A stretch of 64,000 bases of DNA from NCBI RefSeq assembly GCF_048128805.1, contig NC_136020.1:6655653-6719652 (forward strand), read 5' to 3'. The notes under the pieces are model-generated. The model was given only the letters and a program-made list of their open reading frames with translations. It was not told where the DNA came from and made no database searches. How positions within the stretch are numbered: position 1 is the first letter of the stretch; every line of letters begins with the position of its first letter. A program made the position numbers and the translations under genes. Below are positions 13,677 through 24,502 of the stretch, piece after piece. Origin of the DNA: Centroberyx gerrardi (taxonomy: Eukaryota; Chordata; Actinopteri; Beryciformes; Berycidae).

Positions 13677-16600
13677 ATGCCCGGCACTCACAGACTGTTG
13701 GTGAAGAATGCCAAGCAGGTGGTTCTTATCTGCAACGGAGGGGAAAAGTACCTGATGAAGAATGGCATGCAGAACCTTTGCGTAATTGAAAATGGCAGCA
13801 TAGTAATTGGGAGGTAAGCTTTGTAAATTACAGCTTGACTCAAATTACAGTTAAGGGAAAGTTTTGTCACTACATATAGAGACTTTACACTCACATCCAA
13901 GTTTACAGTACACCATAAACATTAACAATCAGAAATATGGTACAGTAGGCTTACTCTCTGGTAATAAGTTATTTGTTCATGCAGTGATGGGCTGATTAAA
14001 GCCGTGGGGCCTGCAGACACCATCAAGGCCCAATATTCAGAAGCGTCTTTTGATAAAGTGATTGATGCAGCAGGGATGTGTGTCATACCTGGTGAGTATT
14101 TTCAATGTCTACATGCAAGTGGTATTAGTGAACTCTCCAAATCAGTAATGGACATGCTGAGTGTATGAAAAACCTTCTTGTTTTAGGGTTGGTTGATGCC
14201 CACACCCATCCAGTTTGGGCTGGTGACAGGGTGCATGAATTTGCCATGAAGGTAAATCACACCAACCAATATGCCTCCACTTTTTGACCTCGGCCCCACA
14301 GCTGCATCACCTGGACTCATTTGTGGTAATGCAATGTGTCTTCCGCAGCTGGCGGGTGCCACCTACATGGACGTGCACCGGGCCGGCGGAGGGATCCACT
14401 TCACGGTGGAGCACACCCGGGCGGCGCCGGCCTCCCAGCTGCTGGCCTCGCTGACCGGCAGGCTGGGCCGGATGCAGCGGGCCGGCACCACGCTGGTGGA
14501 GTGCAAGAGCGGCTACGGCCTGGAGCTGCAGACCGAGCTCAAGATGCTGGAGGTGATAGAGGCGGCCAGGAGCACCCTGCCCATCAACATCTCCTCCACA
14601 TACTGCGGAGCCCACGCAGTGCCCAAGTACTGGACTCCACCGTTTACTGAAAATCCATCTACACTATAGCTTTGGCTCTGAAACTCTCATTAAATTATAT
14701 TATTATATGGTTCATGTATGGATGACATTCAAGTCCGGTTCTTGAGGTCTCAGAGGAAAATGTAAATCATCACCTTCCCATCACAGTTTGTTAAAATACA
14801 GAATTTCCTGTCCAATTTCTCCATTGACTTCCTTAGTAAAAATGGACTGAAAAAACCCGCTTCTGCACTTTCTGAAACTGCTGAAATGACTGTATTTTCA
14901 ATTACAGTCATTGGAAAGAGATGATTTCTATTTTCCTTTAAACCTCAAGAACTGGACTTGATTGGAGAGTCCAGGCTACACCCTAAAATCCCACTGAGTC
15001 CTGTTAAGACCTAGTGAAGCTTTATTAGCAAGAAAAACACATTTTTCAAAAATGTTTGAAAGGAAAACATTGTTCAGAACAGCTAAATACAATCTAAATA
15101 TGACATCTGAATAACAGATGATAAGAAACATTGAGCAATATACTGTATATTGCTAGTGTGGCCCAAACAAAGCAAAGGGGTTGAATAGTTATGCAAAATA
15201 TGTAGATTTCTCTGTTATTTTAATTTTATACTTCCATATACATTTCTATAAATTTGTTTTCCCTTTAATAGGATAGAGTGCTTTGCATAGAACATAAATG
15301 CATTTTGAAATAACTTAATAGCACAACAAAATGTGCAAATTGTTGAGGGGTCTGAATACAAGCAGAAAGTTGCTAGAAAAGTCTCTGTCTCTTATTCAGA
15401 GGTAAAACGGTTGCGGAGGCCACAGCGGACGTCCTGCAGGTTCAGCTGCCCCGGCTGAGAGAGCGGATGTCTGCTGGGACGCTGAGGGTGGACAACATCG
15501 ACGTGTTCTGCGAGCAGGGGGTGTTCGACCTCGGCTCCACGCGCTCCATCCTGCAGGCCGGCAAGGACATGGGCCTCAACATCAACTTCCATGGAGATGA
15601 GCTCCATCCCATGAACTCTGCTCAGGTATCACTTACTTTTAATGTCACTACCACACACACAAAACAGGCTGTAAGTTGTGTCATTTTAATAGAACACGGT
15701 AGAGAAGAGATGCTGCAAGTGCAATAAAGTTGCTCACTTATTTTGTCAACTTGTGTGTGTGTGTGTGTGTGTGTTAGTTGGGGGCAGAGCTTGGAGCCTT
15801 GGCCATCAGTCACCTGGAGGAGGTCACAGATGAGGGCATCGCTGCCATGGCTAAGGCAAAAACCGCTGCTGTCCTTCTGCCAACTACAGCCTATATTCTG
15901 CGGTATTGTAACACACAGACACACACACACACATGCACACACACACACTTTATGGCTTAACTAATAACCGCTGTGTGTGTCCAGGCTGCCCCAGCCCCGG
16001 GCCAGGGACATGTTGGAAGCTGGAGTCATTGTTGCCCTGGGGAGCGACTTCAACCCTAACGCCTACTGCTGCTCCATGGTGAGTGCAACAGGAGGGGTGT
16101 GAAGTGTCAGGGACGGAGGAGGGCAAGGTGAGAGGGGGGGTGGAGGGGTGTTGTTATGATTTATGATGCGAGGGGGAGAGAGCAGTGAAAGCACTTGGTT
16201 AAAATGAGTAGTTTAGTTAGTGCTTAGACAAATACAGTCCCTATCTTCATGTCTTTCTCTCCTCTTCCCTCCCCATCCTCTGTCCCTCCTCAGCCGGTGG
16301 TCATGCACCTGGCCTGCGTCAACATGAGGATGTCCATGCCTGAGGCTTTGGCTGCGGCCACCATCAACGCAGCGTATGCCCTCGGGTGCTCCCACACGCA
16401 CGGCTCCCTGGAGGCCAACAAACATGGAGACCTGCTGGTCCTCAACACCACACAGTAAATCGTCCGGGCAGAAAAAGAGCTCAGTGGCCAGATTTAAACA
16501 TGCATATAAAAAAAATTATATTTTCTGTGCCATATATGTTCCTATGTATATAGTTGTGGACTCAGCCCTGTGGAACTTCAATGGTAGTTATTGAGGGAGA

Positions 16601-17227
16601 GGAGAGTGTTATTCATTCACTTCCAACACCCAGACAAATCTGATTAAGTACTGATTCATCACACTAAATCAATCACTGTGTCACTCAAGGCAGTTGAACA
16701 AGCAGCTAGTTTCAGGCACTTGGTTCCCCATAGACTCAGTGTTAGAGCTAGATCTGCTAACTGGGTCTATCCTATTGTTGCATTAGATCAAATTTATCTG
16801 GATGGGTCTGAAGCAATCAGGAAGCAATAGTGAATGGCACACCACCTGACATTTATTTGATGTTCTGATTGGCTGTTGTTTTGGCGTGAAGTGTTTGGAG
16901 CCCTCATCTGGATATTTAATGAAGTGCACTCAGTATAGTTTGACTGTCTTAACTTTTGTAAATCAGTACATTGGATAATCCTGTGTGTCCCAGGACCTTA
17001 TTCTTACAAATGAGTGTGACACACCAGTAGTATTTATTTATTATTTGGTAACTGCATGCAGCATGTGTGTGTATGAAGTGTTACTGTGTGAAACAGACTT
17101 TTCCCCTGTGTTTTCCTGCAGATGGGAACACCTGATCTACCAGCTGGGAGGACACCAGGAGCTCATCCGCTATGTCGTCATCAAAGGCAATGTTGTCTAT
17201 GACAATGACAAAACCATGGACTTCTAA
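13677..17227 (+). CDS. amdhd1: Imidazolonepropionase (amidohydrolase domain containing 1), complete
   Basis: The enzyme hydrolyses 4-imidazolone-5-propionate to N-formimino-L-glutamate, the third step of histidine breakdown, in the cytosol. Nine coding exons: 13677-13813, 13985-14091, 14187-14251, 14349-14626, 15400-15625, 15778-15902, 15985-16078, 16294-16454 and 17122-17227. They total 1299 bases, or 432 aa, close to the 426 I recall for human. Metal-binding DAHTHP gives His87 and His89. ECKSGYGL (154-161) and YCGAH (His192) follow, then NFHGDELHP with His260 and Glu263, and GSDFNPN with metal ligand Asp334. All expected catalytic residues are present, so the gene looks functional. The start was chosen as the first ATG in frame with the homologous N-terminus (LLVKNAKQVVLI). 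The exon 6 acceptor is preceded by (GT)n rather than pyrimidines. HAL, next in human, is not seen; TSPAN9 follows convergently instead. Confidence 0.97.
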
Positions 17228-18043
17228 CCAGAGAAATGTAGCTTTCTATTGCCTGCTTCCAACTTCATGTGATAGTAAATATGCATTAACTTTAGATTAG
17301 TCAGTGTCTTTCCATTAACATTGATTAACAACTCAGAAGGACGTGTGTTCAGTCTGGTTCAGTCTTAGAGATGTAAAGTTAGTCTCATGAATCAATAATA
17401 TGTTGCAGTATTAATGAATCCTCCAGTAACCAATGCTTTTTTTTTTATTAGATAAATATGTTCATATGTTGTTCTCACTTTCCACTCTTTATAAGTTGGT
17501 ATATGTTTCTATGCTATGCTGTCTATGTGTGAGAATTTCCCTATGGGGTTCAATGAAGCATTGCATTAAATATATATACATTTATCATTTGTCTCTGTAT
17601 TGGATCTCGACCATTCTCTACTCTAAACTCCTCTCTTCATCTGTTTGTCTCTCTCTGCCCTCTCCATGCTTCAATGACTCAGTAAAGCACATTACAAGTC
17701 AGCTCATCAGTTATTCAATGACTAGCAAGCAGAGGCATTTCATTATCACCTCAGAAATATCTCAAATGTTTGCCATCTCAGGGGATCAAAGAGTTTATTG
17801 ATTCAACTGATCTGACCTGTGTTTCATTTTGCTTACTCTGCCTTTATCAGTGTAGGGCGCAGGGCCGGCGTTTGACAGCTGGGGTGAAAGCAGATAAACT
17901 ACAGAGTAAAGATTGAAGGAGCAAAAGAAAGCAAAACTAACTGCTCAATCAGTCAATAATCACTTGTTAGGCCTCGGTGCTATCAGCTGAGACAAAACAA
18001 TATCTTTACACATTCTCACATTTGAGAGAGGGTAATCTCTGCT
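17228..18043. other. Intergenic between convergent AMDHD1 and TSPAN9
   Basis: It holds the AMDHD1 3' UTR and a LINE-like 3' tail near 17440-17570 (GAATTTCCCTATGGGGTTCA). An ATTAAA at 17565-17570 may serve AMDHD1 but sits in that tail. No gene is seen. Confidence 0.5.
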
Positions 18044-18049
18044 TTTATT
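18044..18049 (-). terminator. Candidate TSPAN9 polyadenylation signal
   Basis: TTTATT on the plus strand is AATAAA for the minus-strand gene, about 460 bp after its stop codon. A second one lies at 17794-17799. Confidence 0.5.
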
Positions 18050-18510
18050 GAACATGTCTTAGTACACAATGCTTGTTGTAACTAAATGGATCCACACAAT
18101 ATATTATTACAAAGGCATGGCTTTTAACAACCGACTACCGTTCCCTTTATTCTTCTTCTCAGATGTCTTTTCTCTCTATTCTGAATGGCAGAGCCCAATC
18201 CTCAATTACCTTTTAAATAAAAACACTGGTTATAGTGTGATAAAATGGCTAGCCATAAGAAATACTAGTTCAAATACTATTCACAACAATACATGGGTGC
18301 ATAGATGAGGAATGCGAGATAAAAGGCTGTTGTGGCATGCACTACAAGTATGTCTGTGGCTTATTTGTGCTATAAACATAAGGTGAAGGTTAACGCCAAG
18401 ACGACAAAAGAAAAGTTGGGTTGTAGGATCTGGAGAGAAGGTGACGTAGTTTGTGTAATGGAGATGAAACGAAGCGGGCGAGTGTGTGTGAGAGAAAGAG
18501 ATGAATCCCG

Positions 18511-19298
18511 TCAGGCTTCATACTTCTTCCCCGCCCGGTGGATCTGTTGGTAAAGCGTCATTGAGAAAGCCATACCAAGGAGCTGGAAGAACAAAGAGAC
18601 ACCGAGTTAAGAGAAATCCTCACAAGAGAATCTATAACTGTCACATGAACAGCTGCTTACCTGTATGACCAACACACACATAGCGATGGTTCCCAGTAGG
18701 TGTTTGTTGTCGTCCAGCCACTCCTCTACCTTCTCATAGCAACCCTGAAAACACACAGCAACAGCAACAATAATAAGGGAAGGAGAAGGAAGTGCACACT
18801 CCAGGTATTCAGTCAGAGGCCTAAGTATGAACATAGTGAGCCAACACCGGTCATAAAAAAGAGCTACGGGTGTTTAGAACAGCAAATATAAAAGCTTTCA
18901 TGAACTGGGTATAGGTTGAATCACTGCTGTGTTATCAATCAGTGACAGAGAGTAGCAAAAGGCCAATTTCATCCCAAAAATGACAGTGAAGATGAAAAAA
19001 AACACAGCACTGAATGCATCTGTGCAACGTTGGACACGATTTCTGATTAGAAAAGTAATGCACTGAGAAAGCTACATTTTTAAGACCCTTGAAACTTGAA
19101 ATATAAGACTTGAGTGCAACATTTAACCAAATTTAAGACCTTTCAAGGCCTTGAATTTAGATAATACAATTTAAAACATTAAGACTCTTTAAAGACCTGC
19201 TGACACCCTGTATTCACCCTTTCATATCACATAAGTCAACACCAAAAAAGACTAACTTTTGCCTGATGCCCCAATACGTTTTGATTGTATATGGTTTC

Positions 19299-19371
<73 letters not shown>

Positions 19372-20771
19372 ACCCGCGTCCAGAAGACATTGGAGGCGTT
19401 GCGTCCACAGCCCTGGTAAAGGTCCTGGCAGCAGCGGTCAGGAACCACCTTCTCCTGCAGGGCGGTGTGCCAGTCAGTGTGGCTCATCACCCCACAACAC
19501 CGCCACTGGGCGAGGACACAGTCAGTTAGAATAACAATAAGAAACTTTATATATATCGTACTTGTCTAAAGGTGTTTGTGTGTGTCATATACCTCTGTCT
19601 GTATGGTGTTCCATGCGTTCCTCAGGCCGGCGTTGTCCTCTGTGTTGTACAGCACCAGCCCTTCTTTCAGGTCCCGCCTGGCGTTGTCGCTCACCTGAGC
19701 AGACAGAGGAGGATCATGGGATATGTAGGCACACTCATCTACGTCAAGCGCCTTCATAAATGAACGTGATTTTTTTCTGACACAGTCCTACCTTGTCTGT
19801 GTAGACGAAGAACAGGATGAGGAGAATGAGTTCGGCCAAGAGGATGATCAAGAGAACGATGAAAAACTGTGAATAAATGACAAGGAGGGAGAGAGCTGGA
19901 TGATTTGGAGATATAGTAGGTTACTTATATTACTAGAATGCAAGATACACTAATGCTGCATTCGTGTCATATGGGCTTCCTACATATGGCATATATATAT
20001 ATATTCATTGCAAATAAAATGAACAAAATAAACAATTTTGTGACTACAACTCTTAAAATACTGTGGCAAGACACAACTACTTGCTGGATATTCCATTTGT
20101 TGTTGACAGTAGCATGTTTGGTTTGCTGTAAAACATGAACTCAAATGTATTAGTCACTGTATGTATGTGTGTTAAATGTGATGCAGGTGATATAGGAGCA
20201 ACCAGAGTCTACAGAAAACTTCAGCGTATCAACAGCTTCAATCGATTTCAACACTTCCAAGTCGTTGATTTGAATGGTTAGAATTCCCACACAACCTGAA
20301 TGCAGCATAAGTGAAGAATTCCCCACACTAAAACAAACACTACAGCGATGCATCATTGGGTTTTGTAAGTATACGCACACTCAACAGCAGGCACTTGTTC
20401 TCCTTGATGGCGCCCAGGCAACCCAGGAAACCCGTCACCATGACGACGGTGCCGAGGGTGATGATGAGGTTGGCGGCGGACAGCGACGGGAACGAGGGCG
20501 ACAGGGTGGCAAAGCTGCCCTGGGACACCGACAGCCACACCCCGACACCCAGCAAACCACACCCACCCAGCTGAAACACACACAGGACACTCAGACATTT
20601 AACAATAACTAAATGCCTTGGCTGGTTTACTGATCTTAGTATACTGATTTACGGTGTAATGGAAGCTAACTTTTCTGACTGAGTGTGTGTGGAAGAGTGT
20701 TGAATTACCCAGAAGAGCAGGTTGAAGAGGAAGAGCATGTATTTAACACAGCAGATGCAGCCGCGAGCCAT
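18511..20771 (-). CDS. tspan9: Tetraspanin-9, complete
   Basis: Tetraspanins organise membrane microdomains; TSPAN9 is known from platelets and many tissues. Coding exons from 5' to 3' are 20709-20771, 20379-20570, 19792-19866, 19593-19694, 19374-19505, 18661-18744 and 18511-18582. All introns fall in phase 0 and the product is 239 aa, equal to human TSPAN9. It starts MARGCICCVKYMLFLFNLLF and has four membrane segments (about 12-34, 55-77, 85-107 and 203-225). The large loop has CCG at 147-149, RCC at 168-170, GCGRN at 176-180 and GCYEK from 189, with a sequon at Asn180. LSVSQGSFATLSPSFPSLSA and GFLGCLGAIKENKCLLLS separate it from other tetraspanins except TSPAN4. TSPAN4 is the alternative, but the C-terminus (MTLYQQIHRAGKKYEA) and DDNKHLLGT favour TSPAN9. 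Whether this is the a or b fish paralogue cannot be told. Exon 5 is followed within 5 bases by a long GT repeat in the transcript. Confidence 0.95.
19301..19369. repeat. (CA)34 microsatellite next to TSPAN9 exon 5
   Basis: A pure CA tract of 69 bases lies 4 bases from the exon 5 donor (19374/19373), so the pre-mRNA reads GUCA followed by about 34 GU units. It is the longest pure CA/GT tract in the window. Confidence 0.95.
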
Positions 20772-20991
20772 GGTTCAAATGAGAGGCACTGCAAGACAAT
20801 TTAGTGATGTTGGTTGGTTGCATTTCCTCCAGATAACCATTAAAAGACAGTATTTACTAAGGATGAAGTCTGTTACATTGACTTTAATATGCATTTAGAA
20901 TTAAGTAAATGAAGTGGTGACAATCCAAATGTACTGATGTGTAGTAAATAGTCAAATATCAGTCCTATACAGAGATGGAATTGAGACTAAA

Positions 20992-21250
20992 ACCCACCAA
21001 AACTCAGTTGACCCAGCTTTTAATTTGCAGAGTTTATGCATCTTTTTAGGCTGACATACATCTTTATGACAAAATGCCATGGTATACATCATAGTAAGTC
21101 ATATCAAACTGATGTAAGTTATATAAAGAAAGGGTCTTTTAGTGGGTTCTGATGTTTTGTTTATATATTAGTGGTTGTTTTCCTAGTCGTGGTCAAAAAT
21201 AGAGGTCATAGTTTACCCTCCTTTTTATTTACCACTACATCACTGATCAT
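20992..21250. repeat. Unclassified dispersed repeat, copy 3 of 3
   Basis: Starts CCCACCAAAACTCAGTTGAC, contains TTTAGGCTGACATACATCTT and ends TTTACCACTACATCACTG, matching copies at 2.7 and 8.7 kb. It lies in a 5' intron of TSPAN9. Confidence 0.55.
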
Positions 21251-21339
21251 ATACTCAAGCAAATCTAATCTTTTTTTCTCCCTGGAAAATTAATTAGTCA
21301 TACTGCATCCAAATCATTACAAGGAGGGGATAAACTTAC

Positions 21340-21381
21340 CACTTCAACAAGCAGACGAACTGAGACAGTCAAGTGGTGTAC
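21340..21381 (-). other. Possible non-coding 5' UTR exon of TSPAN9
   Basis: On the minus strand a 42-base segment sits between TGTCGCAG and GTAAGTTT, good acceptor and donor sequences. The TSPAN9 coding exon 1 itself has an acceptor 17 bases before its ATG (TTGCAG at 20789-20794), so an upstream non-coding exon must exist. This is a reasonable but unproven candidate. Confidence 0.35.
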
Positions 21382-21514
21382 CTGCGACACAAAGTGTAAA
21401 CAAACTATTTTGATAATATGCAATGCTTTGTCTTTATTATTGTTATTGCGTCACATAATGTAACAAATCATATCAATCAACAGCTTGACTGTAAAGCCTT
21501 TTGCTCACAACTTT

Positions 21515-22305
21515 AAGGTGATATTTGACTCTTATTTAACTTGTGATGAACAGGGTAAAAGTGTTATCCAATCTTGCTTCTTTCAGTTATATTTAATAAT
21601 ATTATTTCTAAGATAAGGCCTTTTTCTGTCTTTTGCTGATCTGGAAGTCATATATGCATTCATTTCTTCTATATTAAATTACTATAACTCGCTTTATTCT
21701 CGTCTCAGTCAAAAAGCTCTGTCTTGCCTGCAGTTAATACAAAATGAATAAATTATAAAACCAGGACACAACAGACTGAGAGCATCACTCCACTTTTAGC
21801 CTCCTTACACTGGCTTCCAGTGCAGTTGAGAATTGATTTTAATAATCACTTTCAAAGCAATGCATGGTTTGGGAGCAGATTATATATTAGATCACCCTAT
21901 GACCAAAAGCACAGCCATAGGTCTACAGACAAAGCTCTACTGACTATTCCTAAATCAAGACTAAAATCCAAAGGGGATCAACCTTTTGAGACTTTGAAAC
22001 AGCCTGAAAACAACAGACTGGCTGACAGATTACTTATTTATGTCCCTTTTAAAAGGTATTTTTAAAAAACTTGTAGGCTATTTGATAGTTCTTAATATCA
22101 ATTTGTGTAACTATTGTTTTATATTTGATATATTATTTTGCCATGTTGACCACAGGCTGTGAGAGACTATAAATCTATCAGTAAATAAGTGTTACCTACT
22201 ATTTGAAATCTTAACTATCTTGTTTGATGTGCTAGTTTTCTATAAAGCCCTTGGTAACTTTCTTCTGAAAAGTATTTTACAAATGAAATGATTACTATTA
22301 TATTG
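21515..22305 (+). mobile_element. L2-type LINE, 5'-truncated copy
   Basis: Plus-strand pieces encode the end of a reverse transcriptase ORF. HWLPVQLRIDF lies at 21808-21840, preceded by a degraded FQLRNI-like and DYCN-like stretch and followed by DKALLTIPKSRLKSKGDQPF. The 3' end TTCTATAAAGCCCTTGGTAA, then a tail of ATTACTATTATATT, is the standard L2 ending. It carries several frame breaks and is dead. It lies antisense in the 5' region of TSPAN9. Confidence 0.75.
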
Positions 22306-22734
22306 TTGTTGTGTAGAGTGGTGTCCTTTATCTCCACTGCATCTATTGCAGTGAAGTGGTCTCGACGTGACGTCATTGAACTCAACTTCAGTCTGTGGTT
22401 TTTAAAACTTTGATCCGAAAACTTACAAAAGCAGCACTAAATGCACTATTTTATACTTTCGCGATAACAAAATGCCTTTATATTTGTCTAAGAAACAACC
22501 AAATCACTTCACTGCTGCTCAGGCCGTGATTGTTTTCATTTTCATGCCGTCGGAAATGAGAGAAGGGGGAAAAAGAGGAATAGTTTCCTACCGTGGGCTA
22601 CGAACTGGAGTTCATCATCCTTCTATCATCTCAAGTTTCTACCCCAGAAACTTCCACATGCCGAGTTGTGCCGCTTTCTCTAATATTGCTTTCTCCCGAT
22701 ATAAAAACATAAATCGGATGGTTGTAAACTCCTA
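22306..22734. other. Sequence between the L2 copy and the TSPAN9 promoter candidate
   Basis: No coding exon is supported. A CRE-like GTGACGTCA lies at about 22367-22375 and may belong to the TSPAN9 upstream control region. Confidence 0.4.
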
Positions 22735-22890
22735 AGTCGGCCAACTTTGAAGTTTCGTCGATGGCTGGTGAGGAGGAGGAGGAGATTTTCTTTGGAAAGG
22801 GCGGAAACTGGTGTGGAGGGGCGAGCTGGAGGCGGGACGGAGCGAGCGGAGGGACGGACCGTCTGGCTGGGAAACGTTGAATATGGCCGT
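22735..22890 (-). promoter_or_regulatory. GC-rich candidate TSPAN9 promoter
   Basis: This is the only GC-rich island between TSPAN9 and ELAPOR2. It holds Sp1-like GAGGCGGGAC and the E2F-like GGGCGGAAAC. The position upstream of the minus-strand gene fits a first exon or promoter; no direct evidence of a start site. Confidence 0.4.
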
Positions 22891-24119
22891 TACAAAGTGG
22901 TTATAAGTCATTCCCCCTGTTAAGGTGATGTCCATTAAAACAATATGACTAACTGTTCTTCCTTTCCTCTGACATTCAGTCTTAATAAAAGCTGCACTGG
23001 TGATTTTCTTTCCCCCTACAGGACGTTAGGGTGAACAACACTGTCCTTGCACTGATAATGCTAACATTAGCGGTACTGTACTGCCTGGCAAAAGTTACAC
23101 CTGTGTCCTTAACAGGCTCCATGCTGATATGATATTTATAATATACTAAATGCGTGACCACAACCATAGCGTTTTTTTTGGGTTTTTTTTTACATATCAG
23201 TCTGTTATTTGAGAGACTCTGCTGGCAAATAAAACAAAAATATTATTGTTGGTGTATAGACTTGTTGATATTAACACACAAAAATCGATTCAGATTAGTT
23301 TAACAATGTTAACAATTAGTGTTACAACATATTTAACACAGTTAATGTTATTAAAACATAAAAGCATATAGAACCATCAAACATTAGTGACATTCATAAA
23401 CCATGACAGTAGTCATCGTCATGTCTGTTTCATTCCAGAATTAAATGGGTTAATTGTGTGTGACATTTTCAGAACAAACTGTTTCTAGCCTGACCCAAAT
23501 GGGATTTTGACTTAGAAATAGCGGTTCAATATATTAAATATTTTCAGCAGGCCTACTATCATATTGAAGGCAGAATGTCATGTTGAAATAATAACAAACT
23601 GCTGTGACCTTTGTGCGAGTCAGTGACATCATACCAAGGTCCAAATCATTTTGGCTCACAAATATGACCAAAAATGGTGCTGTGAGCAACTTGGCAGAGG
23701 CTTTTCAAGCATTAAATGTTTTGGGCTGGGCAAACTACAACTGTTATGGGTCAAAAGGAATGTCTGCAGGAAACAGACTTGGGCTCAATGCAATTCAGTA
23801 CAGTTGATCACCTGGATTCTTATTCACTCATCACTTTGTTAAAGTTTATTTAAAGTTGTGATAGTGACCTCTTGTGGCTGATCTGAGGCTGTTGTCAGGT
23901 TCATTGTACCATACTCCTTATTTGTGTTCTCTGCCTGTGTGCCTCGTCATGACACACTATCTACATGATTATGCAGTTTTGCGTCATGCCAATATTAGTC
24001 AAGAAGCTCTACCCATGTGGCTAACTGGCTCTCAGGTTGTTTCTACACCTGTTTCACATGCATCAGTACCCAGTAAGAACTCTAAACTTGCACACAAACA
24101 TCCCAAAGCCAAGTAAGAC
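22891..24119. other. Intergenic TSPAN9-ELAPOR2
   Basis: AT-rich sequence without a supported gene or clear repeat. Two overlapping frames at 23.6-23.8 kb have no recognisable product. Confidence 0.5.
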
Positions 24120-24125
24120 TTTAAT
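24120..24125 (-). terminator. Candidate ELAPOR2 polyadenylation signal (ATTAAA)
   Basis: TTTAAT on the plus strand is the common variant ATTAAA on the minus strand, about 380 bp after the ELAPOR2 stop codon. Confidence 0.4.
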
Positions 24126-24502
24126 AAAGATTCATCATGACAACATTGATATAAATACATGACTCTGAACAGAAAATACCAAATGAAAATACAAAATATA
24201 CAAAAAGAAAACGGTAAAAGCATGTATATCTCTTTCGGTTGCGGCCCTCGAGCATCCATGGCGTTGAAGCAGAAGTGTGTTCCCTGTGTATTCTAGGGTC
24301 AAGGGGTTGAAGCCGTTGTCCAGTGTTTTTTCTTTTGCCAGCGTCTTAGTGGCAGCCGCTCCCCCAGTGGAAACTGGAGTCGTAGTGGAGCCCCCCGCAA
24401 CAAGGAGGAGGGGGGGGTCAAAAGACACACAAGGAGGTGCACAGTGACATCACTGACTGTTCCTCCTCTCCTTTACTCTGTCCTCTATCGGTTGGCTCCT
24501 CC

